The notes: generated by a model from the letters alone, not told the origin. DNA of 64,000 nucleotides from CAVWSM01 sp963757805 (GCA_963757805.1 CAVWSM010000008.1:1-64000); one strand, 5' to 3'. Positions 9,388 through 19,325 are shown, numbered from the stretch's first letter. Made by a program: numbers and translations.

Positions 9388-10444
9388 CTACGCATGGAAC
9401 GCCGCGAGACGTGCGGCTTCGTCGTCGAGCTCTGCGCGTGCGGCCTTCGCCAACCGCCCGAATGGCTTGACCACGATGCGCCCATCCTCGTACCTCCAGG
9501 TGCCCGCAACCGCGCCGTCGACGAGAACGGTGTTGAACGAGTGCGGCGTTTTGGTGTTGAAGATCCGCGAACGATGCTGCTCGGGCAGGATCTGCGTGCG
9601 TCGTGCGTGGGTGAGCAGCACGGCGTCCCAGACCGCCAGGAACCGTACGGGCGCCACGGTGTCGGCGTCCGGCAGCGGAAGGTCGGGCAGGTCGACCAAA
9701 GCCTTCCCGTCCACCGATCGGAAGTGCCGCAGCTCCATGTCTGACAGCGCCTCCGTCACCGTGCGTGACGGGCAGCCCGGCCCAGGACGCGATGTCGGCC
9801 TTGGCCGCTGGGCCGAACGCGGTCAGGTAGCGCCGCACGAGCAGGTCGACACCCTGCCCCGGCGTGACATCGGCGGCGCCCACAGACCCGGGTGGCAGCC
9901 AGTCCTCTGCAAGCGCGAACAGGTTGGCTCGTGGCCGCTCCCAAGTGCCAGAGGGTGGAACACGTACGAGGTCGATGAACTGCGCAACTCCCTCGTGGCG
10001 TGACGGCTTGACCACCGCGTCGAGATCGGCGCGGCTCATCGGACCGTCGCGCAGCGCCTCACGCAGCCGTTTGGCCGCCGCCTCGGTGTCATCGGCGGAG
10101 ACGCCCCGGGCGACGCGGACGTACCACTGCCGCCGCGGCTCGCGGATCGCCGCGGCCCACAACCAGTAGTCCTCGGCGGACACGAGATGGATCGTCGAGC
10201 GCAGCAACGTGGCCTGGATGATCGCGCGGTCCACCAGTGCGCGGGTCACCTCGTCGCGCGCGAGACCGGCGACACGGGACCAGAGTCCGACGTACACGGC
10301 CGGCGCGTACTGCGCCTGCACGCCGCCCATCGCCTCGAGCACCCGCGGAATCGGCCGCTCGACTCGCTCAAGCAGGAGCTGGCGTGCGAGCAGGGCACGA
10401 TTGAGCTCGCGCTGCGTGAGTGTCCGAGCAGGCTTGGTTGCCAC
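9388..10444 (-). CDS. Winged-helix DNA-binding protein of the HTH_42/AlkZ type (one frame break)
   Basis: The N-terminal part (LTQRELNRALLARQLLLERV, MGGVQAQY, LVDRAIIQATLLRSTIHLVSAEDYWLW) and the C-terminal part (RIFNTKTPHSFNTVLVDGAVAGTWRYEDGRIVVKPFGRL) belong to the winged-helix family PF06224. That family includes the AlkZ/YcaQ DNA glycosylases and many uncharacterised actinobacterial proteins. The frame changes once near 9755-9765; joining SWAGLPVT to EALSDMELRHFRSVDG restores about 352 residues, the usual length. I treat this as a single gene. A role in DNA repair is possible but not shown by the sequence. Confidence 0.82.
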
Positions 10445-10528
10445 GCTCAGGACCGTACCGATAATCGCCGACAGAGCATGACCTAGCGTTATGACGCATC
10501 AACTCCACCGCCGAGGAGGCATCGACAA

Positions 10529-11053
10529 GTGGCCGGAACTGCGCGCCAGATCACGATGTACGGGGATCCGGTGCTCCACCGGCGCTGCGACGAGGTGACG
10601 AGCTTCGACGGCGAGCTCCGCCAGCTAGTCGACGACATGTTCGCGAGCATGGCCGAGGCGGACGGGGTGGGGCTGGCCGCCAACCAGGTCGGCGTATCAC
10701 TGCGGGTGTTCGTCTTCGACTGCCCAGACGCAGACGACAACCGCGTGGTCGGGCACGTCTGCAACCCGGTCCTACAGCTACCCGACGGCAAGGATCGGGT
10801 CCTCGACATGTCGGACGAGGGCTGTCTGTCGGTCCCGGGGGAGTACGCACAGCTCGGCCGTCCCGACTTTGCTGCCGTCACCGGGGTCGATGTCGACGGG
10901 AAGCCGGTGCGGTACGAAGGCGGCGGGCTGCTTGCGCGCTGCCTGCAGCACGAGACCGACCACCTGGACGGCATCGTGTTCGTCGACCGGCTGCCCCGCC
11001 GGGCCCGCAAGAAGGTGCTCGAGGCGGCCGGGTTCGACGGCGTCAGGTTCTAG
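10529..11053 (+). CDS. def: Peptide deformylase
   Basis: This 174-residue enzyme removes the formyl group from the initiator methionine of new proteins. All three signature motifs are present in order: GVGLAANQVGV, EGCLSVPGEY with the metal-binding cysteine, and HETDHLDG with the two metal-binding histidines and catalytic glutamate. The GTG start at 10529 follows a clear GAGGAG ribosome-binding site. It is divergent from the winged-helix gene and convergent with peptidase E. Confidence 0.97.
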   Translation: MAGTARQITMYGDPVLHRRCDEVTSFDGELRQLVDDMFASMAEADGVGLAANQVGVSLRVFVFDCPDADDNRVVGHVCNPVLQLPDGKDRVLDMSDEGCLSVPGEYAQLGRPDFAAVTGVDVDGKPVRYEGGGLLARCLQHETDHLDGIVFVDRLPRRARKKVLEAAGFDGVRF

Positions 11054-11075
11054 CGGTCGCCGGGAGGCCGCGGAA

Positions 11076-11126
11076 CTGAAGCGTTGTGTTCGACACACGC
11101 GGCGTGTTGCGGCCGCGGCGCTTCAG
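11076..11126. terminator. Stem-loop between convergent def and peptidase E genes
   Basis: CTGAAGCG at 11076-11083 is inverted at 11119-11126. The loop is G+C-rich and contains a further small dyad, GTGTTCGACAC. Its place between two convergent stops suggests a shared terminator. The stem is short for the loop size, so the call is moderate. Confidence 0.4.
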
Positions 11127-11147
11127 CTGTGGTGGTTCGCTGTTGCG

Positions 11148-11871
11148 TCAGCCGAGCAGCCGCGGCTCGATCTTCGATTCAATGACACTGCCGTCAGCCA
11201 GCCGTTCGACGCGATAGGCCGCGACACCCGGCTTGTCGGCGACCGCTTCGACCAGCTCGGTGCCCCGGTAGAGCAGCCCCACGCCGTCGTCGGTTGCGAA
11301 TGACAGCGGCAGCACCTCGTCGCCGACGAGCTTGTGCAACAGCGGCCGTCGCTGCTCCTCGGAGTCGTAGTGCACGCCGTTGCCGTACGGCAGCAGCGCG
11401 AGCCCGTTGGTGACCGGCCGCAGGTCACGGCCGAACGAGTCGGTGGGGCCGCCGACGTGCCAGCAGATCGACCCGGCCGAGACGCCGCTGAGCACGACGC
11501 CCGCCTCCCAGCACTCGCGCAGGATCTCGTCCAGGCCGTGCAGCCGCCAGAGCTCGAGCAACCCCGCCACCGAGCCGCCGCCGACCCAGATCACGTCCTG
11601 GCGGAGCAGATGCCCGCGGATGTCGTCGAGGTTGGGCATCGGCATCACGTTGAGGCAGGTCACCAAGGTGTCGGTGCCGTAGAACGCCTCGTGGATGCGC
11701 GCGTTCTGGTGCGGGTTGTCCCCGAGCGGCGGTGCCGACGTATGTGAACCGCGAGCGTCCGCCCGCGAGCTCGAAGGCGAAGTCAATGAGCGGCCCCGGG
11801 GTCAGATAGGTCCGGTCACCTTGGCGGAAGCCACCCGAGGTGGCGAGGATCGTCGGTGCTTCAGCGGTCAC
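11148..11871 (-). CDS. Peptidase E-like protein, family S51 (one frame break)
   Basis: The product has the S51/cyanophycinase-like fold: ILATSGGF near the start, VIWVGGGSVAGLLELWRLHGL, and GVSAGSICWHVGG, where the serine in SAGS is the nucleophile. Such enzymes cleave aspartyl dipeptides or related peptides in the cytoplasm. The frame changes once near 11733-11738; the N-terminal piece (VTAEAPTILATSGGFRQGDR, GTG at 11871) joins to GDNPHQNARIHEAFYG and gives about 241 residues, the normal size. The upstream acylase gene is divergent. Confidence 0.85.
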
Positions 11872-11982
11872 GCGCTCCACCCTGTCAGAGCGCCGAACGC
11901 TTCGACGCAAGGGCACCATGCGTCGATAGGTTCGACACGGGGTGGCGTTACCTCGAAATCGGGTCGCTTAGGCTTGCCGCCC

Positions 11983-14499
11983 GTGCGTCGGTTGGTGAAG
12001 GTCTTGATCATCGTCTCCGTGGTGCTGACTCTGTTGGCAGCCACCGGCGGTGGTCTCGTGTTCTGGTCGGTGCAGCGGGCATTCCCCGACTACGACGGGG
12101 AGCAGGAGCTGTCCGGCCTGCAGGCCGATGTCACCGTGCAGCGCGACGAGCACGGCATCCCGCACATCTGGGCCGACACCTCGGAGGACCTGTTCCGGGC
12201 TCAGGGATACGTACACGCGCAGGACCGCTTCTGGGAGATGGACTTCCGCAGGCACGTCACGGCGGGGCGCATCGCGGAGTGGTTCGGCGAGGACCAGGTC
12301 GACACCGACGTGTTCATCCGCACTCTCGGGTGGCGGCGGGTCGCCGAGCAGGAGTACGAGCTGCTCGCCCCGGACTCCCGGCGCTACCTGGAGGCCTACG
12401 CCGACGGCGTCAACGCCTACCTGTCCGACCGGTCCGGCGGCGAGCTCGGGCTGCAATACACGCTGCTCGGCATGACTGGCGTCGACTACACGCCCGAGCC
12501 CTGGACCCCGGTCGACTCGATCGCCTGGCTCAAGGCCATGGCCTGGGACCTGCGGGCCAACATGGAGGACGAGATCAGCCGGGCGCTCGTCGCGGGTGAG
12601 ATGCCGATCGAGCGTGTCGAGCAGCTGTGGCCTGCCTATCCGTACGACAGGCACGACCCGATCGTCTCCGATGCTCAGCTGGCCGCGGCAGCGCCGTCCG
12701 GCCGCGTCGCGCCCGTGACGGACCCGGCTGCAGAGGTCGCCCTGCACCACGTACGGGAGGCAATCGACAGCGTTCCTCTCCTGGTCGGCACCGGCAAGGG
12801 CGTGGGGTCCAACTCATGGGTGGTCGACGGATCACGTACGACGACAGGCCGCCCCATGCTCGTCAATGACCCGCATCTCGGGCCGACCATGCCCTCCATC
12901 TGGTACCAGATGGGTCTGCACTGCCGCGAGCGCACAGCCGCATGCCCATTTCAGACGATGGGCTTCACATTCTCCGGCCTGCCCGGCGTGGTCATCGGGC
13001 ACAACGACCGCATCGCCTGGGGTGTTACCAACCTCACCGCTGACGTGTCAGACCTCTACCTCGAGCAGGTCACAGGCGACTCGTACCTCGTGCCCGGCGG
13101 TAGCGAACCCCTGGTCACCCGCGAGGAGACCATCGAGGTCACGGGTGCGGATGACGTCGTGGTGACCGTACGTGCAACGCGGCACGGCCCGATCGTCTCC
13201 GACGCCGACGACATGCTCCGTACGGTCGGCGAAACCGCCCCCGTTGCCGACGGCTCGCCGGGCCGCGGCGACGGCTACGCTGTGGCCCTTCGGTGGACCG
13301 CGCTCGACCCTGGCCGTACCGTCGACGCGATCTTCGCGCTCAACCGCGCGCGCGGCTGGTCAGACTTCCGCGCCGCGGCCGCGCTGTTCGAGGTGCCGGC
13401 GCAGAACCTTGTCTATGCCGACGTCGACGGGCACATCGGCTATCAAACCCCGGGCAAGATCCCAGTGCGGGCCGACGGCGCGGACGGCCGATGGCCGGTC
13501 GCGGGATGGACCGGTACGGGAGAGTGGACGTCGAACGTTCCATTCGACGCCCTTCCGTCGGTGCTCGATCCCGACTCGGGGTACTTCGTCACGGCCAACA
13601 ACGCGGTCGTGAGCACTGCATACCCGTATCTGCTCGCCCATGACTGGGACTACGGCTACCGCAGCCAGCGCATCGTCGACCGGCTGCAGGGCGCCGAACC
13701 GCTCGACGCGGAAGCCATGGTCGACATCCAGATGGACTCCGAGAACGGCTTCGCCGACACGCTCCTGCCGTACCTGCTCGACATCGAGCTGACCGGCTAC
13801 TACGCCGACGGCCAGGAACTCTTGCGCGACTGGGATGGTCGGCAGGACGCCGACTCGGGTGCGGCCGCCTACTACAACGCGGTGTGGCGCGAGCTGTTGA
13901 AGCACACGTTCAACGACGAGCTGCCGGAGGACGCACGGCCCGATGGCGGCAGCCGTTGGTGGGAGGTCGTTCGCGTCCTGCTCGAGCACCCGGACGACCT
14001 GTTCTGGGACAACGTCGACACGGTCGGCACCCGCGAGACCCGCGACGACATGCTGCGGCTCGCCATGCGCGACGGTCGCGACGAGCTGACGCGGCTGATG
14101 GCCAAGCGGGCCTCCGACTGGGAGTGGGGCCGCATCCACTCGCTCACCCTGACCGATCAGACCTTCGGCGACTCGGGGATTGGGCTGATGGAGCGGATGT
14201 TCAACCGGGGCCCGTACGAGACCGGCGGTGGCACCGACATCGTGCAGGCCAACGGGTGGGATCCGTCAGAAGGCTTCAAGGTCGCATGGGTTCCGTCGAT
14301 GCGGATGGTTGTCGACCTCGCGGACTTCGACGCGTCGCGCTGGATCGACCTCACGGGGATCAGCGGACACCCCTACCACGACAACTACGCCGACCAGACT
14401 GAGATGTGGGCCCGCGGCGAAACGATCGCGATGCTGTGGTCGTCGGGGGCGGTGCGGGAAGCCGCCACGAACACGCTCCGGCTGATGCCGGCCGACTAG
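11983..14499 (+). CDS. Penicillin acylase family protein (N-terminal nucleophile hydrolase)
   Basis: The 838-residue precursor begins with a membrane or signal segment (VLIIVSVVLTLLAATGGGLVFW), followed by VQRDEHGIPHIWADTSEDLFRAQGYVHAQDRFWEMDFRR, typical of the alpha chain. GVGSNSWVVDGSRT contains the serine that becomes the beta-chain N-terminus and nucleophile after self-cleavage. NDPHLG, the GLPGVVIGHNDRIAWGVTN motif and NNA complete the family pattern. It hydrolyses amide bonds outside the membrane; the natural substrate is unknown and may be an acyl-homoserine lactone or a beta-lactam-like compound. I chose the GTG at 11983 because it begins the signal segment; the open frame continues upstream but antisense to peptidase E. 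Confidence 0.92.
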   Translation: MRRLVKVLIIVSVVLTLLAATGGGLVFWSVQRAFPDYDGEQELSGLQADVTVQRDEHGIPHIWADTSEDLFRAQGYVHAQDRFWEMDFRRHVTAGRIAEWFGEDQVDTDVFIRTLGWRRVAEQEYELLAPDSRRYLEAYADGVNAYLSDRSGGELGLQYTLLGMTGVDYTPEPWTPVDSIAWLKAMAWDLRANMEDEISRALVAGEMPIERVEQLWPAYPYDRHDPIVSDAQLAAAAPSGRVAPVTDPAAEVALHHVREAIDSVPLLVGTGKGVGSNSWVVDGSRTTTGRPMLVNDPHLGPTMPSIWYQMGLHCRERTAACPFQTMGFTFSGLPGVVIGHNDRIAWGVTNLTADVSDLYLEQVTGDSYLVPGGSEPLVTREETIEVTGADDVVVTVRATRHGPIVSDADDMLRTVGETAPVADGSPGRGDGYAVALRWTALDPGRTVDAIFALNRARGWSDFRAAAALFEVPAQNLVYADVDGHIGYQTPGKIPVRADGADGRWPVAGWTGTGEWTSNVPFDALPSVLDPDSGYFVTANNAVVSTAYPYLLAHDWDYGYRSQRIVDRLQGAEPLDAEAMVDIQMDSENGFADTLLPYLLDIELTGYYADGQELLRDWDGRQDADSGAAAYYNAVWRELLKHTFNDELPEDARPDGGSRWWEVVRVLLEHPDDLFWDNVDTVGTRETRDDMLRLAMRDGRDELTRLMAKRASDWEWGRIHSLTLTDQTFGDSGIGLMERMFNRGPYETGGGTDIVQANGWDPSEGFKVAWVPSMRMVVDLADFDASRWIDLTGISGHPYHDNYADQTEMWARGETIAMLWSSGAVREAATNTLRLMPAD

Positions 14500-14508
14500 C
14501 GCGCTCGC

Positions 14509-15120
14509 CTACTTCAACCTCACCAGGCCGCGTGGGGTGGCGGCGGCATGCACGGGCACGTCGTGGCGTTCCCGCGGGATCGGCTCGTCCAGCACCTCAC
14601 CCTCGTGCAGCAGCACACAGGTAAATGCCCGCCCAGCGACGCGGGCGAGCACGCGGTCGTACGATCCGCCGCCGCGCCCCAACCGCGTGCCGGTGCGGTC
14701 GACGGCGACGCCGGGCACGAGCACTACGGACGCGTCCAGCACGGCGTCGACACCCAGCCGAGGTCCGGTGGGCTCCAAAAGCCCCCGGGCAGCAGCCGCC
14801 AACGACGCGGCGCCGGCATAGCGCGCCCAGTCGACGTCATTGTCGGTTCGCAGCACCGGCAGCAGCACCGTCACGCCGCGCTCGTGCAGGCTCTCGATGA
14901 GCGGTCCGGTCCCAGGCTCGCGACCGATGGACACATAGGCGGCGATAGTGCTCGCGGCCTTGACCTCGGGGATGGCCAGCAGCACGTCGCGCAGATCACG
15001 GGCCGCGAGCGATAGGTCGTACGGCGTCAATGCCGCCCGCCCGTCGAGCATCCGGCGCCGCAGGCGAGCCTTGGCAACCTCAGGTGTCCGCGGCGGTGGC
15101 GCGGACGGGATCGCGGGCAC
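14509..15120 (-). CDS. 5-formyltetrahydrofolate cyclo-ligase
   Basis: The 203-residue enzyme converts 5-formyl-THF to 5,10-methenyl-THF using ATP. Visible motifs are the basic N-terminal block KARLRRRMLDGRAAL, the VLLPVL strand, LVPGVAVDRTGTRLGRGGGSYDR (the nucleotide and folate site), and PRERHDVPVHAAATP near the end. The length is normal. The gene converges on the acylase gene with a 9-bp gap and sits 33 bp downstream of menA on the same strand. Confidence 0.95.
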   Translation of the reverse strand: MPAIPSAPPPRTPEVAKARLRRRMLDGRAALTPYDLSLAARDLRDVLLAIPEVKAASTIAAYVSIGREPGTGPLIESLHERGVTVLLPVLRTDNDVDWARYAGAASLAAAARGLLEPTGPRLGVDAVLDASVVLVPGVAVDRTGTRLGRGGGSYDRVLARVAGRAFTCVLLHEGEVLDEPIPRERHDVPVHAAATPRGLVRLK

Positions 15121-15153
15121 GCCGTCACTGTAGGCGAGCCCGACTGGCCCGGC

Positions 15154-16032
15154 TCAGCCGGAAAGCGCCAGCCCGAGCGCGAGCAGCGCCGCATAGACCA
15201 GCTCCAGCTGCCCAGTGCCGCGCAGCACCGCGATCAGCTCCCGGCCGCCGGCACCCCGCTGCACTGGAAGCGCGACCCGAAGGGCCAGCGGGAGCGACAA
15301 CAACGCGAGCGCCGCCCAGGGTCGCCCGAGCAGCGACAGCGCGACTGCGAGGGCGTACGGGATCACGACCAGCGCCAGGTAGAGCATGCGGGTCCGCGCC
15401 TGGCCCAGCTGCACCGCCAGCGTGTGTTTGCCGGCCTCTGCGTCGCTCGGAATGTCGCGCAGGTTGTTGACGACGAGCAGTGCGCACGCCAGCGAACCGA
15501 TCGCAACGCCCCCAATCACCGCCCCCGGCAGGATCCGGCCCGCCTGCACGTACGCCGTGCCGACGACGGCGACGAGCCCGAAGAAGACGAAGACAGAGAT
15601 CTCGCCGAAGCCCTCATATCCGTACGGCCTGGATCCGCCGGTGTAGAACCAGGCCGCGGCGATCGCGGCCGCTCCCACGATCAGCAGCCACCACGCCTGT
15701 GCGAGCAAGACGAGCAGGAGCCCGGCAACCATTGCGACCCCGAAGGCCATGAAGGCGGCCCGCTTGACCTCGGCGGGGGCAGCAACGCCCGAGCCGATGA
15801 GCCGCCTGGGACCGACACGCTGTGAGTCGGTGCCGCGGATGCCGTCGGAGTAGTCGTTGGCATAGTTGACCGCCACCTGCAGCGCCAGCGCGACAACCAG
15901 AGCGAGCAGCACGCGCCCCAGAACGAACGCGTCGACGGCGGCTGCCGCTCCAGCGCCTACCAGCACGGGGGCGACGGCAGCAGGCAACGTCCTGGGTCGG
16001 GCGCCTTCGACCCACTGTGCAGCAGTGGCCAT
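15154..16032 (-). CDS. menA: 1,4-dihydroxy-2-naphthoate polyprenyltransferase
   Basis: This integral membrane prenyltransferase of 292 residues attaches the polyprenyl chain to DHNA and makes demethylmenaquinone. The first Asp-rich motif appears as NYANDYSDGIRGTD, preceded by GARPRTLPAAVAPVLVG, and the second conserved segment is VVNNLRDIPSDAEAGKHTLAVQLG. Multiple membrane helices are evident. Its ATG overlaps the menE stop in an ATGA arrangement, so menE and menA are translationally coupled. Confidence 0.96.
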   Translation of the reverse strand: MATAAQWVEGARPRTLPAAVAPVLVGAGAAAAVDAFVLGRVLLALVVALALQVAVNYANDYSDGIRGTDSQRVGPRRLIGSGVAAPAEVKRAAFMAFGVAMVAGLLLVLLAQAWWLLIVGAAAIAAAWFYTGGSRPYGYEGFGEISVFVFFGLVAVVGTAYVQAGRILPGAVIGGVAIGSLACALLVVNNLRDIPSDAEAGKHTLAVQLGQARTRMLYLALVVIPYALAVALSLLGRPWAALALLSLPLALRVALPVQRGAGGRELIAVLRGTGQLELVYAALLALGLALSG

Positions 16033-17336
16033 CAGGCGACCGGTGTCACGACCGACGCGCTGGTCGGGCCATCGGCCGTTGACCCGCCCCCCGGGGACGC
16101 CGAGACCAGCCGGGCGAGCGCGGCGCGGTCGACCTTGCCGCTTGGAAGCAGCGGCAGCGCCTCGACCGTCACGAGATCGCGTGGCGCGTAGGCAATAGGC
16201 GCCCTGCGGCTCGCATAAGCGCGTACGGACGCGAGTGTCGGTGGCTCGGCTGGATCACGCGGGACCACGACGGCGACGAGGCGCTGCCCCCACTCGGGGT
16301 CGGGCACGCCCACACAGGCGGCCTCCTTGATCGCCGCATGTCCGGCGATCGCGGCCTCGGCGGCTGCGAGGGGCACGTTGACGCCCCCGCTCACCACGAC
16401 GTCGTCGACCCGTCCGTGCACCGTGAGCATGCCGTCCGACGCGAGCTCGCCAAGGTCGGCCGTGGTGAACACCTCACCCGAGAACACCTCGTCGCGGTCG
16501 GCGAAGCGATAGCCGTGGGCCAGCACCGGCCCGGCGATCTCGATGCGCCCGGCAGCGTCGGTGCGGAGGGTCACACCCTCCAACGCCCGCCCGTCGTAGA
16601 CGCAGCCGCCCGCGGTCTCGGTCATTCCGTACGTCGTCACGATCGGCACGCCAGCAAGCGCGGCCCGCTGCAGCAGCGGCTCCGGAGCGGCCGCGCCGCC
16701 CAGCAGGATCGCGTGATAGGCCCGCGCCGCGTCGAGCACGGCGCCGCCGACGTCGAGGATGCGGGTGAGCTGGGTGGGCACCAACGCGGTATAGCGGCGA
16801 CCAGTCGTGCGCCCGAACAGCCGCACCGTTGCCGCGGCGAAGTCGTCGGGGTCGAACCCCTCGGCCAGGTCGAGCGCAACCGGCTCGGTCCCGGCGACGA
16901 TCGACCGCAGCAGCACCTGCAGGCCCGCAATGTGGGTGGCCGGAAGCGCCAGCAGCCAGTGGCCGGGACCGCCCAGCCGGGTGAGCGTGGCGCTGGCGGA
17001 GGCGCGCAGGGCCGACTCGGTGAGCAGGACGCCCTTCGGCTCTCCGGACGAGCCTGACGTGGGTACGACCAGCGCCACGTCGGCAGCGACCGGACGGCTC
17101 GGGTCGAGCGACGCGAGCACGCGTTCCTGCAGGTCAGCGGGGCCGGCGGGCAGCGGGAGCACCGCCGGGCCGCCCTCGAGGGCGGCCCGCAGCGGCGGCA
17201 GCAGGCTGTCGAGCACCTCGGGGCCCGGCGGCACCACGACGGCCGCGACAGGTCGGGTCTGATGATGGCTCAGGTCGCTCGCGCGCTCCCCGGTGGAGTC
17301 ACCGGACGAAGCGCTCGCGTCGTTGCGGGTGTCCAT
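16032..17336 (-). CDS. menE: O-succinylbenzoate-CoA ligase
   Basis: This 434-residue adenylate-forming enzyme activates o-succinylbenzoate with CoA. The AMP-binding motif PTSGSSGEPKGVLLTESAL, the TYGMTETAGG motif, the YRFADRDEVFSGEVFTTADLGELASDGMLTVHGRVDDVVVSGG region and the final PLLPSGKVDR lysine motif are all present. The ATG at 17336 is the likely start; the frame continues upstream antisense-like through menB but carries no homology there. The N-terminus is short, as in actinobacterial MenE. Confidence 0.94.
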   Translation of the reverse strand: MDTRNDASASSGDSTGERASDLSHHQTRPVAAVVVPPGPEVLDSLLPPLRAALEGGPAVLPLPAGPADLQERVLASLDPSRPVAADVALVVPTSGSSGEPKGVLLTESALRASASATLTRLGGPGHWLLALPATHIAGLQVLLRSIVAGTEPVALDLAEGFDPDDFAAATVRLFGRTTGRRYTALVPTQLTRILDVGGAVLDAARAYHAILLGGAAAPEPLLQRAALAGVPIVTTYGMTETAGGCVYDGRALEGVTLRTDAAGRIEIAGPVLAHGYRFADRDEVFSGEVFTTADLGELASDGMLTVHGRVDDVVVSGGVNVPLAAAEAAIAGHAAIKEAACVGVPDPEWGQRLVAVVVPRDPAEPPTLASVRAYASRRAPIAYAPRDLVTVEALPLLPSGKVDRAALARLVSASPGGGSTADGPTSASVVTPVA

Positions 17337-17398
17337 GGCGCGGCCCAGCCTACGTGCTGCCGACCCCCGGTTGGGAAGGGCGACGGGGGAGGTTTTCC

Positions 17399-18298
17399 TC
17401 AGAAGTACCAGGGGTATGGTGACCAGTCCGGGTCGCGCTTCTCGAGGAACGCGTTGCGGCCCTCGACGGCCTCGTCGGTCATGTACGCGAGGCGCGTTGC
17501 CTCGCCCGCAAACACCTGCTGGCCCACCATGCCGTCGTCGATCGCGTTGAACGCGAACTTGAGCATGCGCTGCGCCGTGGGGCTCTTGGCGTTGATCTCC
17601 CGCGCCCACTCGAGCGCCTCCCGCTCCAGGTCGGCGTGCGGCACGACGGCGTTGACCATGCCCATCCGGTGCCCGTCCGCGGCGGTGTACTCCCGGCCCA
17701 GGAAGAAGATCTCGCGGGCGAACTTCTGGCCGACCTGCCGGGCAAGATAGGCCGATCCGTACCCGCCGTCGAAAGACCCCACGTCGGCGTCTGTCTGCTT
17801 GAACCGGGCGTGCTCGGCCGACGCCAGCGTGAGGTCGCACACGACGTGCAGCGAGTGCCCACCGCCGGCCGCCCAACCCGGCACCACGGCGATGACGATC
17901 TTCGGCATGAACCGGATGAGCCGCTGCACCTCCAGGATGTGCAGCCGCCCCGCGCGCGCGGCGTCGACCGTCTCCGCCGTCTCTCCGTCGGCGTACTGAT
18001 AGCCCGACCGCCCCCGGATCCGCTGGTCGCCGCCGGAGCAGAACGCCCACCCACCGTCCTTGGGAGATGGTCCGTTCCCGGTGAGCAGCACGCACCCGAC
18101 GTCAGACGTCATGCGCGCGTGGTCGAGCGCGCGGTAGAGCTCGTCGACGGTGTGCGGCCGGAACGCGTTGCGCACCTCGGGCCGGTTGAAGGCGATACGT
18201 ACGGCGCCGACGTCGGCCGCGCGGTGATAGGTGATGTCGGTGAAGTCGAATCCCTCGACCACACGCCAGGCGGAGGCGTCGAACAGCTCGGAGACCAC
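17399..18298 (-). CDS. menB: 1,4-dihydroxy-2-naphthoyl-CoA synthase
   Basis: This 299-residue crotonase-fold enzyme closes the second ring, forming DHNA-CoA. It has FCSGGDQRIRGRSGYQY, the oxyanion-hole region VPGWAAGGGHSLHVVCDLTLAS, TDADVGSFDGGYGSAYLARQVG and the characteristic C-terminal tail RDPDWSPYPWYF. The length fits actinobacterial MenB. It lies 62 bp upstream of menE on the same strand and is divergent from menC, with 78 bp between starts that include a small dyad (18303-18325). Confidence 0.97.
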   Translation of the reverse strand: MVSELFDASAWRVVEGFDFTDITYHRAADVGAVRIAFNRPEVRNAFRPHTVDELYRALDHARMTSDVGCVLLTGNGPSPKDGGWAFCSGGDQRIRGRSGYQYADGETAETVDAARAGRLHILEVQRLIRFMPKIVIAVVPGWAAGGGHSLHVVCDLTLASAEHARFKQTDADVGSFDGGYGSAYLARQVGQKFAREIFFLGREYTAADGHRMGMVNAVVPHADLEREALEWAREINAKSPTAQRMLKFAFNAIDDGMVGQQVFAGEATRLAYMTDEAVEGRNAFLEKRDPDWSPYPWYF

Positions 18299-18302
18299 GG
18301 CG

Positions 18303-18325
18303 GGAGCCTAACCCCCGGGGGCTCC
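18303..18325. repeat. Small dyad in the menB-menC divergent promoter region
   Basis: GGAGCC at 18303-18308 is inverted at 18320-18325 around a run of C and G. It lies just upstream of the menB start. It could be a regulator site or a hairpin in the menB leader; the short arms give limited support. Confidence 0.3.
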
Positions 18326-18376
18326 GCCCCAGGAACCCCCGAAGAGCGTGCTGCGGGGCCATCTACGCTCGGGGCC

Positions 18377-19324
18377 GTGCCTGTCCCGAGAGTCGTCTAC
18401 GCGATTCCGCTGCGCGCCCGATTCCGCGGCATCACCGTCCGCGAGGGCGTACTGGTCGAGGGGCCGGCCGGTTGGGGTGAGTTCTCGCCGTTCTGGGACT
18501 ACGGCGCCGTCGAGTCGCGGTCGTGGTGGCTGGCGGCGCATGAGGCCGCGTACGAGGGCTGGCCGACGCCGGTCCGCGACTCGGTGCCTGTCAACGTCAC
18601 CGTGCCCGCGGTCGACCCCGCCCGCGCGCACGAGATCGTCGCTGACTCCGGCTGCCGGACCGCCAAGGTCAAGGTCGCGGAGCCGGGTCAGCTGGCGGCC
18701 GAGGACGAGGCGCGGCTCGAAGCCGTACGCGACGCGCTCGGGCCATCGGGAGCGATCCGCATCGACGCCAACGGTGCGTGGGCAGTGGACGAGGCCGTAC
18801 GGCTGCTGCGCTTGTACGACCAGGCAGCCGGCGGGCTGGAGTACGTCGAGCAGCCCTGTGCCACTGCCGAGGAGCTTGCGGCGGTGCGGCGGAAGGTCGA
18901 CGTGCTCGTCGCTGCTGACGAGTCGATCAGGCGCTCGGACGACCCACTGCTGGTGTCCAGGCTCGGCGCGGCCGACGTCGCCGTGCTCAAAGTGCAGCCG
19001 CTCGGTGGAGTCCGGGCCGCGCTGGACGTCGCCGAGCAGATCGGGCTGCCGGTCGTGGTGTCGAGCGCGCTGGAGACGTCGATCGGCATCGCCGCCGGCG
19101 TCGCTCTCGCCGCGGCTTTGCCGGAGCTGCCATTTGCCTGCGGCTTGGGGACCGTACGGCTGCTCGAGCGCGATGTGGCGGCCGAGCCGATGCTGCCGGT
19201 CGACGGCATGCTGCGCGTACGTAAGGTCTCGCCCGATCCCGCCGCGCTCGAAGCCGTACGGGCCAATTCCGTGATGGTGGCTCGCTGGGAGCAGCGGTTG
19301 GCCGAGGTCGGGGCCAACGACTGA
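18377..19324 (+). CDS. menC: O-succinylbenzoate synthase
   Basis: This 315-residue enolase-superfamily enzyme dehydrates SHCHC to o-succinylbenzoate. The catalytic KVKV pair, the metal ligands in RIDANGAW, VEQPC and VAADESIR, and the second lysine in VLKVQPLGGV follow the MenC order. The GTG at 18377 opens on VPVPRVVYAIPLRARFRGI, the usual N-terminal strand. It is transcribed away from menB and ends just before the convergent lacI-type gene. Confidence 0.95.
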   Translation: MPVPRVVYAIPLRARFRGITVREGVLVEGPAGWGEFSPFWDYGAVESRSWWLAAHEAAYEGWPTPVRDSVPVNVTVPAVDPARAHEIVADSGCRTAKVKVAEPGQLAAEDEARLEAVRDALGPSGAIRIDANGAWAVDEAVRLLRLYDQAAGGLEYVEQPCATAEELAAVRRKVDVLVAADESIRRSDDPLLVSRLGAADVAVLKVQPLGGVRAALDVAEQIGLPVVVSSALETSIGIAAGVALAAALPELPFACGLGTVRLLERDVAAEPMLPVDGMLRVRKVSPDPAALEAVRANSVMVARWEQRLAEVGAND

Positions 19325-19325
19325 C

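Noticed and set aside
11695..11982. A longer N-terminus for the penicillin acylase
   Set aside because: The extra 96 codons are antisense to peptidase E, and the signal segment starts right after GTG 11983.
16032..18095. A 687-codon frame suggesting a MenB-region/MenE fusion
   Set aside because: The part upstream of 17336 is the wrong frame of menB. MenB is intact in its own frame and MenE has a proper ATG at 17336.
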